Part shown: positions 9,750 to 18,744 of the stretch, one piece after another
Numbering within the stretch: position 1 is the first letter of the stretch
Layout of the letters: each line of letters opens with the position of its first letter
Assembly (NCBI GenBank): GCA_963585895.1
Contig: OY757939.1
Coordinates: 38,672,456-38,736,455 of the forward strand
DNA length: 64,000 nucleotides
Origin: Sepioteuthis lessoniana
Taxonomy: Eukaryota; Mollusca; Cephalopoda; Myopsida; Loliginidae
Direction of reading: 5' to 3'
The notes under the pieces: model-generated
What the model was told of the DNA's origin: nothing
The model's input: only the letters and a program-made list of their open reading frames with translations
Databases searched by the model: none
Translations under genes and position numbers: made by a program

Positions 9750-10020
9750 AAGAAATTAACGGATGCCATTCGCGTAATGCAAAAGCTCTTCTAACGAATT
9801 GAGCACTTCGGTATCCGATAGCGTAAAATCTAAACAAACGAAGGCTAATACATAATGTGTTGAGTTCAAGAGCTAACGTAAGCCGTCGAAATGGCTGAGC
9901 GGTACGATATCAGTCTGACGTAAAGTTAGGCTGATTTCAATCCCAGCTTGAAGCGCCCAGCGTGTCTAGCCACACAGAAGAGTTGTGATACAACGAAACA
10001 ACCTGTTTGTAGGCAACAAT
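9750..10020 (+). mobile_element. SINE-D with 5' module
   Basis: The tRNA-like part has TGGCTGAGCGGTACG (A box) at about 9892 and GATTTCAATCCCAGC (B box) about 40 bases later, followed by a conserved body (CACACAGAAGAGTTGTGATA) and a 3' end in AACAATATA. The 140 bp upstream (gaattgagcact..ggtatccg..aaacaaacgaa) is also present, in the same relation to the tRNA-like part, in the minus-strand copy at 39825-40110. It therefore belongs to the repeat unit or to a larger element. Confidence 0.7.
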
Positions 10021-10044
10021 ATACATAATATATATATATATATA

Positions 10045-10292
10045 TACACCAACCCCCTCTCCTCGGTCAGGATGCGATATAAGGTCAATTTTTAAGCGGA
10101 GTTTAACAGGTTTGAATTCAGAGTTTTCCTCCTAGGCAGGTTGTCTGGTCAACTATTTACCCATAACTGGAGGAAGAATAATTGGATTCATGCCTTTCCC
10201 AAGAGTATTAGGGCTATGTGAAATGCAATCAGCCTTGTCCGGGTTTTGAAGCAGTGTCGATTTGCTAATACGATAACCATTACACCATGGGC
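10045..10292 (-). mobile_element. SINE-C
   Basis: Starts in plus sense with the tail complement (aaccccctctcctcggtcaggatgcgatataaggtc) and ends at the head complement (cgataaccattacaccatggg), i.e. CCATGGTGTAATGGTTATCG on the minus strand. Length about 248 bp, slightly internally deleted compared with the 289-bp full copy. Confidence 0.85.
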
Positions 10293-10304
10293 TTATATAT
10301 GAAC

Positions 10305-10760
10305 CTAATCATCATCATCATCATGTCGTGCCGCCAGCACGAATATCCCTGACTCTTTCTCTCGCCACTTCTCCGTATCGTTCATCGCCTCTAGCAGGTC
10401 TTCAGGGCTACATCCCGTATCCTCACATAGCTGCTGTATGTATGTTCAGGCTGGTCGACCTGCTTTTGCTCGGTCATATGTGGGGGTCCATAGGACTACA
10501 TCACTTATGAGCTCGTCTCTGCTTCTCTAGCAGTGTCATGCGTATCTGGTTCGTGATTGGAGGTAGGTGGCCGTATAGTTGGTGCTTTATGGGGTGTTGC
10601 CTCCAGGACTTTTTCAATATTGCTCGCAGCATTTTAGCGTAATTGCCGTCTAGCTTTTTCTCCAGCCGTTTTGTTAGGGTCCAAGTAGTGCATCCATATA
10701 ACAGTATCGACACGACCGCTGCCTGAAAGAAACTGCGTACAAAATCAGATAGATGAACCT
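10305..10760 (-). pseudogene. RTE-1 3' fragment
   Basis: Begins at a (ATC)n tract (10311-10324), the complement of the element's (GAT)n 3' end. On the minus strand it encodes a decayed 'ILLYGCTTWTLTKRLEKKL' block (open at 10501-10713) and the C-terminal 'ARTYIQQLCEDTG' region in other frames. It is 5'-truncated just before LLYGC, and several frameshifts kill it. Confidence 0.85.
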
Positions 10761-10865
10761 AATAAGAAGTATATATATATATATATATATACATCTGAAG
10801 AATCCATTAAGAACGGATGAAATAAATGCATAATGGAATATACTGATAGATTTTCTTGTTTTTCA

Positions 10866-10907
<42 letters not shown>

Positions 10908-11053
10908 TTCGTTTAATTTTTTTTTTCATTTCTGATAAAACACTTGACATCCATCACATCTGCTCTGAAGATGGTTTATTAAAAAGGAACATTGGCATTT
11001 TATTATATTTGAAATATATAAAATGAAAGAGTACCAATAATTGTGAGCAGGAC

Positions 11054-11099
<46 letters not shown>

Positions 11100-11310
11100 T
11101 AGTAGATTTAGAAAAATCTGACACGATGAGAAAAATAAGTGAAAAAGAGGATAAACCAAATGATTTCATTAGATTCTGATGAAGTCTTTCTAAATCAAAG
11201 ACGAAATATCATTATTAAATCCGTAGTCAGTGTTTTGGTGTTTATCCACTTTTCCATTTATTTTTCTCTCACAAACACACACACACATATACATACACAC
11301 ACACACACAC
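10761..11310. other. AT-rich stretch with (TA)n, (GA)n and (CA)n tracts
   Basis: Microsatellites at 10772-10790, 10868-10899, 11054-11096 and 11272-11316. No gene supported; the 77-78-residue frames contain low-complexity Ile-Tyr or Thr-His runs. Confidence 0.5.
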
Positions 11311-11314
11311 ACAT

Positions 11315-11460
11315 ATATGCTAGTGTTGGCCTCCCAATAAGGAGTTGCATACATCGGCACAGGATGAAGTCTTGAGGACCCATCAGGACGATAGTGACGG
11401 ATGGTGAGAGAACGTCAGGGAAGTCCTCGCCATCAGCATGAATTGAGCACTCCGGTTACC
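11315..11460 (+). pseudogene. RTE-1 3'-end relic
   Basis: The text 'catacatcggcacaggatgaagtcttgaggacccatcaggacgatagtgacggatggtgagag' is a decayed copy of the block encoding YIQQLCEDTG...PEDLP..MNDREKWRE in the intact copy at 28462-29945. Only the last ~140 bp survive. Confidence 0.6.
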
Positions 11461-11720
11461 GGTAAGCGTATATGTAAATAAATACATAGATAAAAATTCC
11501 TACACTTACGCTGAAAGGGATAATAGCTTTGGGGTAATACAGTGGCCTTGAAGGCCCAGAAATTAATTACACAAAGTGATATAAGATTTACAGCCGTATA
11601 TATTTACGGAAATACAGACAGTAACGGTTACCGGTAACTGATTCGACTAGCTTGACACGTTTATTGAGTCAGTCACTATTTATAGTGTCGGGGAGGGTCC
11701 ATGCAATGACTTCATGGAGT
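11430..11720. other. SINE-D upstream-module fragment and unassigned sequence
   Basis: 11438-11475 (gaattgagcactccggttaccggtaagcgta) matches the 5' module seen at 9790-9830. The rest, to 11720, has no family I can name; it includes two copies of 'cggttaccggtaa'. Confidence 0.4.
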
Positions 11721-11727
11721 ATATGAC

Positions 11728-11845
11728 CATAACAGGTAAGTCAGCCAGGTTTCGATTCCAGCTTGAAGCATCTCACGTGTCTAGACACACTGAAGAGTTG
11801 TGATACAACAAAACAGTCTGTCTGTGGATGACAATATATATGGAG
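11728..11845 (+). mobile_element. SINE-D, 5'-truncated
   Basis: Contains the B box (ggtttcgattccagcttgaag), the body ACACTGAAGAGTTGTGATA and the end 'gatgacaatatata' shared with 9890-10020. Confidence 0.7.
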
Positions 11846-11870
11846 GATTTGGAATAAAATAACCCATAAG

Positions 11871-11873
<3 letters not shown>

Positions 11874-11918
<45 letters not shown>
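11874..11918. repeat. (TA)n microsatellite
   Basis: Pure TA run. Confidence 0.95.
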
Positions 11919-11922
<4 letters not shown>

Positions 11923-11974
11923 GGACAAAAGTTAGCTGAGAAACAGTAATATTTCATTTCTGTTATTTATTCTT

Positions 11975-12165
11975 TGATGATTTCTTAGTTTAATGGCATA
12001 TAAAGATTTGTGGGGGATTTGATGCCTAACTATTCATCTAGAAGAACAGCTGAGATACTATTTAACCCATAGCTTGGGGGATAAAGGGGGTTTATACCTT
12101 TCCTAAAAGTATTAGTCTGAAAGTTAATGTACCGAAATTTTCTGACAGCCAAATCTCGATTTTCT
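11975..12165 (-). mobile_element. SINE-A, head missing
   Basis: Plus-sense text 'tttaatggcatat..agatttgtgggggatttgatgcc' is the tail complement. It is followed by 'agaagaacag', 'taacccatagcttggg' and 'cctttcctaaaagtattagtc', the complement of the SINE-A body. The tRNA-like head cannot be recognised. Confidence 0.65.
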
Positions 12166-12600
12166 TGCGAGTGTGACATGGATTTTCTTGCTAGTGTGAC
12201 ATGGAACAGACCTGTTGCCAGACGTAGGGTCTTCTAGCAGCCACCCTCTCGATCCAGGTCAGCAGTACTTCCCCTATGCCCTTGTTGCAATCCTTCATTC
12301 ATGGAAACCTCGTCACCATCACTTGCGACCACCAAAACACTATGGTGTCGCCTGGGTGCTTGGCTTTTTTTATCCCTATCGGTACATCTTGTGGGAACAG
12401 TGCAATCCAACGGTGATTCTGTGAATACACCATCTGATCATGGTAGGATTTTTTCTCATCTTTAAAAACCAAAGCATGTTCACTTGAGTTTCTTTCAAAA
12501 ATCTTGCCAAGAAGTCTTTTCTTTTGTTCTTCAAGGCATGATATAAAAATTGGCCCTTTATATATATATATACATAACCCTTTTCATCTATATAAATATA
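12166..12600. other. Unassigned stretch
   Basis: Contains a short direct repeat (gattttcttgc(g/t)agtgtgacatgga, 12160-12203). The 69- and 84-residue frames show no known domain. It may belong to a transposable element that I do not recognise. Confidence 0.4.
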
Positions 12601-12603
12601 TTT

Positions 12604-13163
12604 ATATAGTACGTCAGAAATATCTCCCACATTTTAAACTGTCACCTGTTTGGTGTATGAAAGCTTAAGCGAGTGATAATTGTTGCTCCATATAGAAAAT
12701 TTCTTATTGTTGATTTTTGATATGATCAGTTACGATTATTGTTTTGACCGGTGAACATGGTGCAGTTACAGTTGAAACATTTTTTAAAGATTTGTGAACT
12801 GGTAATTGGCACATAAAGAGCTTTTTTCGGGCTCATTTCCTGTTATGTTTAAATGACGATGTTCCGGTTTGAAATTCGATACTGTTATGTGTTGAAAATT
12901 CTATCCTAAACAGCATCATTCTGACATTACATGAACTGACCACTAAAAGCTCTCTCTGTAGCTATTACAGGTTCACCAGTCTTTAGAAAAACGTTACACT
13001 AGCAAATGTACGGTGTTCACAGATATGGACTGATCTGTTTACACCATGCATTTGCAACTGATCATACCTTTAAAAAGAAATAACAAGACATTTGGTTGAG
13101 TTACTACTAAATTAATCTATACCACACAGGTTACAGTTTAGAATGTGGGAGATATTTCTGTCT

Positions 13164-13170
<7 letters not shown>
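12604..13170. mobile_element. Foldback element with ~55-bp outer inverted repeats
   Basis: 12604-12660 and 13117-13170 are inverted copies (TATAGTACGTCAGAAATATC against TATAGTAAGACAGAAATATC, then CTCCCACATT, AAACTGT, CCTGT). Weaker inverted similarity continues inward (TATGATCAGTT on both arms). The 3' side abuts (TA)n and the 5' side abuts a TA-rich stretch. There is no transposase frame, so this is a non-autonomous foldback or MITE-like element of ~567 bp. Confidence 0.75.
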
Positions 13171-13204
<34 letters not shown>

Positions 13205-13540
13205 ACAGCCAGTATATGCATGTATATAATTATGAATAGAAAGCTGTTAGTTACTGTATTATTTTGCACAAACGACTGAAAAGAAAGCTCAGTCTACACA
13301 TTAATACATCCTGTTTAACACCAGCGAGTTATTTTTGCTTCGTATCCCATGTATTGTGGTGGGAAGCGTAGAGATAAAAAATATAGGCTGATTTTGAATA
13401 CTGTCTTTATCTTTCAATGTATTGATGCTAGGCTTCAAGGTACTCCCACTCACATACAGCAACCATACACTTAATAAATACAAAAAAGTAGGAAAGACTG
13501 TCCTGTTTGGGAAATTAGAACTTCAGCCAACTTTCCATTT
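13171..13540. other. (TA)n and unassigned sequence
   Basis: (TA)n to 13200, then ~340 bp with no recognised feature. Confidence 0.4.
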
Positions 13541-13544
13541 GGCT

Positions 13545-14215
13545 GGGGCTGTAGAATATACCGACTGCACCTCTGCAGGGGGGTAAGACCCCACCAAACG
13601 GGTGTCCTAGATATGACACTAAACAATCTGATGGTGAGGTTCCAGTGTTGCCGGAGCTTTGGGGAATGCGGAGCAACCCTTCATTGCCATTGCTCCCAGA
13701 TCCACTCTAGCTCGGAATGTTAGCACCTGATAGGGCACTATCCATGGGTTAAATAGAATTAAACTGCATAATTATGCTAAACTGAATTGTCTGCATTGGA
13801 ATTATTTGACTAAGCTGAATAGCTTGAAGTGGAAATGTTTTTGACATTGAAACTGTACTTATATTTAAACTGCCTGCTTATGCTAAACTGAATTGTTTGA
13901 AGTGAAACTGTTTTCGACATTGAAACTGTACTTACACTAAATTGAATTGTTTTATATGGAACTGTTTTGACATTTAACTGTGTAAACAAAATCTGTACTG
14001 ATACTAAACTGAATTAGCTGAATTAGAACTGATTGAATAAAATGAATTGTTTGAAATGGGAATGTTTTTGAATATTAAACTGTGCACTCATGCTAAACTG
14101 AATTGTTTCAAATAGAATTGATCATTTTTACAAAAATGAATTTGGCGTTAAATAATCCACAATGGTTGATATGCCATAAAACCCAAACCAAACCAAACCA
14201 TTTATATTTATTTAT
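13545..14215 (+). mobile_element. Family E composite element, full length
   Basis: Head 13545-13750 starts at TTGGCTGGGGCTGTAGAATA and carries CACCTCTGCAG, 'cattgccattgctccca' and 'gatagggcactatccatgggttaaatagaatt'. The type-1 array follows at 13750-14125 (about seven irregular units around ATGCTAAACTGAATTGTTTG and GAACTGTTTTTGACATT). The tail is at 14130-14215 (GGCGTTAAATAATCC, GTTGATATGCCATAAAACCC, then CCAAACCAAACC). No protein is encoded. Confidence 0.85.
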
Positions 14216-14239
14216 CTCGATCTTATAACAATCTCTTTC

Positions 14240-14243
14240 GGAC

Positions 14244-14303
<60 letters not shown>
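14240..14303. repeat. (TA)n microsatellite
   Basis: Pure TA run on the left flank of the foldback element. Confidence 0.95.
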
Positions 14304-14309
<6 letters not shown>

Positions 14310-14607
14310 ATGTACAAGAATAAAAATGTACAAATCTTTAGGTAATTCTATTTTTGGTTTGAATAATTTGCCAACAATAAATGTTTCGTTTTTTTAGCCG
14401 TTATCTGTGCGTGGGATGTTGTATCTTCAGAAATTTATTCAAATATCATTTAGATTTTAATTCAATTTAAATAAATTTCGGAAGAAGCAACATCATGTAT
14501 CTAAACGCCCAGATGAAGGTTTAAAAAATCAAACCATTTAGTGTTTGTGAATTATTCAAATTAGAAATAAAATCATCCTATTGTTTTTCATCTTTGTACA
14601 TTTTCAT
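14304..14607. mobile_element. Long foldback element, 304 bp
   Basis: The left arm (14304-14439) and right arm (14470-14607) are inverted copies over their whole length with mismatches and small gaps. The outer ends are ATGAAAATGTACAA. Mid-arm blocks include TTTGAATAATT and AACA(A/C)TAAATG, and GAAATTTATT borders a 30-bp loop. (TA)n lies immediately 5'. The near-complete palindromy and lack of coding sequence point to a foldback/MITE. Confidence 0.8.
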
Positions 14608-14635
14608 ACCATTGGATTAACTTCCAGTTTCCCTG

Positions 14636-14639
<4 letters not shown>

Positions 14640-14711
<72 letters not shown>

Positions 14712-14888
14712 GGTGGGGTGATTCTATCTACCTTTTTCAGCCGATTTTCCTATCTGTCCGTCAGTCAGTGTCTGTGATGCTGCCTGCCTCTCTCGATGTA
14801 TATATATATATCTCTATCATCCTGCTCCCTCAATCTCTCTCCCCACCTCTCTCTCTCTATCTATCTATCAATTTATCTCTCATATATG

Positions 14889-14890
<2 letters not shown>
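14640..14890. repeat. (CA)n(TA)n microsatellite and pyrimidine-rich spacer
   Basis: (CA)n at 14642-14666, (TA)n at 14667-14710, then a C/T-rich spacer with (TC)n and (TATC)n. Confidence 0.85.
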
Positions 14891-14944
<54 letters not shown>

Positions 14945-15085
14945 GGGTATTTACAAAAAGAGATTATTATTTAAGATACTGAATATTGAATTTTGAAGAG
15001 TTCTCCTTCTTCTTCTTCTTCTTCTTCTTCTTCTTCTTCTTCTTCTTCTTCTTTGCTAAAATGTCATATCAATCTTCATGAAGAG
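14889..15085. repeat. Duplicated (TA)n(GT)n-spacer-(TTC)n module, copy 2
   Basis: Same order and spacer as 9196-9385, here with a longer (TTC)n (15003-15050). It is followed by the first bases of a SINE-A tail complement (AAAATGTCATATCAATCTTC), which stops abruptly at about 15081. Confidence 0.85.
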
Positions 15086-15192
15086 TGCTCAATATCGCTG
15101 AAAGAGCATATGTATCTGTGTTAGGCCAGCGTAGACACAAACACAACGGCACTGGGTCACTGTCTGTTTTTCGCCCATGAAATCATCAGATA

Positions 15193-15247
<55 letters not shown>

Positions 15248-15356
15248 ATGTACTCTATTACCGATACTGAGACTCTTTATGAATATAGTAAACTGCATTA
15301 TTAATATACCGTTCCCAGCAATCAAGTAGAGCACTCGCTTTATTTAATCACAGAAT

Positions 15357-15434
<78 letters not shown>

Positions 15435-15445
15435 GTGTGTGTGTG
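15086..15445. other. Unassigned sequence with (TA)n and (CA)n
   Basis: 'gagtgctcaatat' at 15084 resembles the SINE-D upstream module. (TA)n at 15193-15240 and 15373-15427, (CA)n at 15356-15373. Confidence 0.45.
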
Positions 15446-15788
15446 TGCATCTTATATACGATTAGGTAAAAGCTTTATCTTACGTTAGTAATAAAAATCG
15501 CTCACATCATAAAATGAAGGAGTGTGACGTCAGTAAATCGTGCAAAAAGGAAATACTTCCCATAGTCATTTCCGGCATAAATATATTTACCATAATATTT
15601 CCGGTGTGAACATATTACTTCTCAACACTTGCAAAAAGCACTTGCCAAATGAGTAGGCATCATATGTCTTCAAGAAGACGCGAATAATTTTAGAAATTAC
15701 TTAGATTTGCTTTTCTTAGGTATCGACATCTCAGATTACTTTGGGAAATGAGTGGAGGTTGTGAACTTCAGTATAAGACTTCCGAGTT
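15446..15788. other. Unassigned stretch
   Basis: A small direct repeat is visible ('tttccggcataaatat' / 'tttccggtgtgaacatatt', 15568-15616). No gene. Confidence 0.4.
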
Positions 15789-15789
15789 C

Positions 15790-16440
15790 CAGTGGCGCTT
15801 TGCTTAACGTGCTAGACTGCGACATCAGAGTAAGTTAGTTCGATCTCCTGTTGAACTATCGCACTCACTTTCTGACTAATACCCTTGAGAAAAGTATGAA
15901 CCCCCTTATGCCCTCATCTATTAGTTAAGCAGTACCACCACTATTCTTCTACAAGGATTCTTATATATTGACCCTCGACTGAGTCGTCAATCAAGAGATG
16001 CATCTGTGTAAATAAGCGGAAGCAGGTGGGTGTCAAACAAAAATATAACCAGGACACAGACGGCTTGAGTCAGTTGGAGATATGATGCCAGCGGAGTGAG
16101 AACCAGCTCCAGGCAGAGGGCTTGGGCCCTCAGTGACCCATGGTTGAGTAGCGCGGCCAGAATGCAAAAGAAGTGCTGCTATGGTCAGAAGAACTTGGGG
16201 TCAATATGTAGCAGTCTGTCCCCGTCTCCAACTCACCTCTCACACACAAGAAACATCACCCTTTCGAGAATAGAGTGTGAGAGGTATATTTTTATAAAGA
16301 AGTGTGTTCGTTCGTTCATTGAAGTCGTCATTATTGTTGACTATGTTTCCGCATATATTTGTATATTTATATGTATGCGGCTATACAACAGGATGGCTTT
16401 GGTATTAAATAACCCAAGAAGATTTTTATGCCATTAAACA
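15790..16440 (+). mobile_element. SINE-A split by an LTR-like insertion
   Basis: Head and body at 15790-15958 (decayed tRNA-like part, then 'aatacccttgagaaaagtatgaaccccctta'). Tail at 16391-16440 (ATGGCTTTGGTATTAAATAACCC). The SINE-A consensus joins these two pieces directly at '..tctaggaggatggcttt', so the 15959-16390 sequence is a later insertion. Confidence 0.8.
15959..16390 (+). mobile_element. Solo-LTR-like element (family G), copy 1
   Basis: Flanked by the 4-bp direct repeat GGAT (15955-15958 and 16391-16394). A 457-bp relative lies inverted at 59931-60387. The family contains a TATA-like AATATAACCAGG / TTATATAACCAGG block and, ~200 bp on, GAGAATAGAGTGTGAGAG, which in the sister copy is GAGAATAAAGTGTGGGAG with a proper AATAAA. 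TATA box, then poly(A) signal, then a short 3' stretch is the layout of an LTR. The ends are not a clean TG...CA. The 113-residue open frame inside it has no known domain. Confidence 0.6.
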
Positions 16441-16553
16441 TTGCTTTTTTATTTTCATTTTTTTTATAGGTGTACACTGTTGACAAAGTTTCGCATGTAC
16501 GAAGTGAGTAGCGATTTTTAAAAAAAGCAATTAAAATTTAATAAGTAGTAAGT

Positions 16554-16785
16554 AAAAGTTGTCTCCCTTTAGTCGAGGGCGACCAGAAGGCTCCCTTTTC
16601 TTCTAGCTGCTACACCGAAGTGTAGGGGATGGCGCTACTCTTTTCCCTAAATTCCTCACTTTACCCTTGATACGTACCTTATATTGCTGAGTGTTCAGCA
16701 CGGAGGTATCAAGTACCATTTTTAAAGTCTTTGGTATGACGCTACCTGAGATTGAACCTCGATCTCCCGGACCATTGACGAAGAT
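16554..16785 (-). mobile_element. SINE-B, 5'-truncated head
   Basis: Minus-strand order: head with B box (GGTTCAATCTCAGG-like), 'catacc.aagactttaaaaatgg', ACTTGATACCTCC, 'gtaaagtg.gga', 'tgtagcagctagaagaaaagggagcc', then 'ggtcgccctcgactaaagggagacaac'. Full-length SINE-B copies at 53173-53419 and 59494-59743 define the ends. Confidence 0.85.
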
Positions 16786-16869
16786 GAAGAAAAATTTAGT
16801 TAAAAATAAACAATGTTTGACAATCTTCATTAAAGACAAATAAAAGTGCCTATTTGCTTGGAAAAGCTT

Positions 16870-16990
16870 TTGCAAGGATTTATTGATTCATTCATTGATT
16901 TTAACGGCATGTCAACTCGTTCAGGATTATTCTACGCCTAATAGTTCGAGAATTGTGCTCCTTGTACATTATAATGACATTTTTGTGTAG
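16870..16990 (-). mobile_element. Variant SINE-A-type tail fragment
   Basis: 'ttgattttaacggcatgtcaactcgttcaggattattctacgcc' is a diverged complement of the shared tail. The same variant ('..atggcatgtcagcccgt..', '..aacaacatatcaaccg..ttacgccta') occurs at 25355-25425, 26190-26245, 34813-34870 and 48222-48280, so it is a sub-family. Confidence 0.5.
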
Positions 16991-17019
16991 TTTTTTTTTC
17001 TAAAGAAATTTTTGTGTGC

Positions 17020-17160
17020 ACATTTATATTTCAACTACTCTAATAGAATACTAATAATTTTCACACAATTGTATGGTTTCAAGTATTCCTATCTAATACA
17101 AATAATTTACACAGTTGTATGGTTTCAAGTATTCCTATCTAATAAGATAAATCTGACCCC
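17020..17160 (-). repeat. Type-2 minisatellite of family E
   Basis: Two to three units of about 54-60 bp with GTATGGTTTCAAGTATTCCT and 'atctaatacaaataatttacacagtt'. Confidence 0.75.
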
Positions 17161-17378
17161 TAGATGGGACTCAGATATTTACTACCGTTCCGGATCAGCG
17201 TGGACCTAGAAATAAGAGCAATGAAGGGACATTCTACACTACCTAGATTTTTAGAACTAAAACCTTATCCATTGCTCCAGTTTAGTGCCATACCGAGGAA
17301 AACACTTTTTGATGGGGGGGGTAAGAACCCCCCCCAGAGGATTCAGTCAGCGTATTCTAAACCGCATCGACAGGGAAG
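17155..17378 (-). mobile_element. Family E head
   Basis: Minus-sense head joined to the type-2 array in front of it. It keeps 'cgtggacctagaaataagagcaatgaaggg' and the GCAGTCGGT-like end (cagtcagcgtattctaaaccgcatcgacaggg), with G8 and C8 runs at 17314-17335. Confidence 0.7.
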
Positions 17379-17409
17379 GCCGTTTCCGTCGATAAAAGGT
17401 TAGTTGTAA

Positions 17410-17645
17410 ATTAAATTTGGCGACCGTAGTCGAGGGTGACCCGAAGGCTCCTTTTCGAAAGCTACAACACAAAGATGTCGGGGAGGGCGCTACTCTTTTC
17501 CCTGGATTGCTCCACTTTACCCTTGATCTGTACCATGTATTGCTGAGTGTTAAGCAAGGAGGCATCAAGTACCATTTTTTGAGTCTTTGGTATGACTCGA
17601 CCTGGGATTGAACCCAGGTCTCCCGACCCACTCTAACCATCAAAA
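17410..17645 (-). mobile_element. SINE-B, near full length
   Basis: From 'ggcgaccgtagtcgagggtgacc' (3' end) to 'gattgaacccaggtctcccga' (head, B box GGGTTCAATCCCAGG on the minus strand). The A-box end is cut. Confidence 0.85.
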
Positions 17646-17654
17646 GGTGAATAA

Positions 17655-17835
17655 CCTTAAAGCCTCACCGACAAGGTTTTCAATCTAATACGGAAGGACG
17701 AAGTTCGAAGTTCCGTGAAGGTTCCCGAGTTCGACAAACACCTGAAGAAGGCCGGAGGATATATCGGCCGAAACGTCATGGAAATAACAATAAAGATAAA
17801 GGTAATAGTCCGAAAACCCTTAATGATAAAAATTA
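17655..17835 (+). ncRNA. Hammerhead-ribozyme-like relic
   Basis: CTGAAGA (17742-17748), a potential hairpin GGCCG/CGGCC (17750-17754 with 17765-17769), GAAAC (17770-17774) and GTC (17775-17777) occur in the order and spacing of a hammerhead core with a minimal stem III. Against it: one extra A lies between CTGAAGA and the stem, and the flanks form only a weak stem I. Minimal hammerheads of this kind are known from Penelope-like elements. I treat this as a possible relic. Confidence 0.3.
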
Positions 17836-17864
17836 CCAAGCTTCATCCCAGAAATTTAAACAAC

Positions 17865-18190
17865 TAATAATCTTTAGGTTTCAAGTCTTCCTATCATTAA
17901 TTTTTCTATTTAATGATAATCATTAGTTAGCACAGTTATATGGTTTTATGTATTCTTATTCAATACAAATAATTCTAAACTGATTTATTTAATTAATAGA
18001 AAAGACCCTTACATATAAAACCCCTCAGAGTGGACCTGGGAGTGGTGGTAATAAAGGAGTGACTCCACATTCCCTAGAAATTAAAAACTGGAGCATCACC
18101 AGCAGCAGCAGTTTATTGTCATACACAGGGACCCCCTCTTTTTTTTCGGTAACCAAGTGTCTTACCTCTCTGCAAAGGATACAGTCTGTG
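17865..18190 (-). mobile_element. Family E: type-2 array and head
   Basis: Type-2 units at 17865-17995 ('ggtttcaagtcttcctatcattaatt', 'acagttatatggtttt'). The head is at 18005-18190 (AGAGTGGACCTGGGAGT...TCTGCAAAGGATACAGTCTG). The long minus-strand frame across 18025-18465 starts inside this head and has no domain. Confidence 0.65.
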
Positions 18191-18744
18191 GATTTCAAAC
18201 TCCTGATTTTAAAAGATTGGAAGTAATCGCCAGTTTTTGAACATATTACTATTTTACCAACTGAAATTCTCCCTTGATTTAGAAGCAACTGAGACAAATA
18301 AAAATGATCGCTTTCCTCGCTTACTTTAATTATTGTGGCATGTTGGTGAATGGAACTAACTCTTAAAGCCATCAATGATTGATTGTCTTGTGATGAATGG
18401 AAAAGGATTGAAATATTTCTGCCTTTGTCGATACGATATTGATTAAACATGACAATGTACTGCATACATTCTCATATATTCAACTGACATGAACTCTTTA
18501 TTATTTTGTTCACAGAGTTTTTTGCTGCCCTCTTATGCCAAATAGAAGAGGTTATCAATCATCACAACATTTTTTATTTGTAAATAACTTGGACATCTTT
18601 GCTTCTGTCTTTATCGATTTTCGATAATCTTCATCATCGGTGTTTGTTACGGCCGATCGTTCCTAAGAGGGTCATTCAATGAAAATATTCAAGTTGAATA
18701 TAAATTAAGCAACAGGGAAATCAAAAAAGTAAATGAAGGATGTG
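18191..18744. other. Unassigned stretch
   Basis: About 550 bp without a supported gene. It ends where the CR1-like fragment becomes readable. Confidence 0.4.

Noticed and set aside
12215..12424. 69-residue frame as a host exon
   Set aside because: No domain, no splice-site context that I can defend, and only a short stretch between repeats.
16096..16437. 113-residue plus-strand frame as a gene
   Set aside because: Lies within the LTR-like family G copy and runs into a SINE-A tail; not conserved in the second copy.
18025..18465. 146-residue minus-strand frame as a gene
   Set aside because: Begins outside and ends inside a family E head; no domain, no similar frame in other heads.
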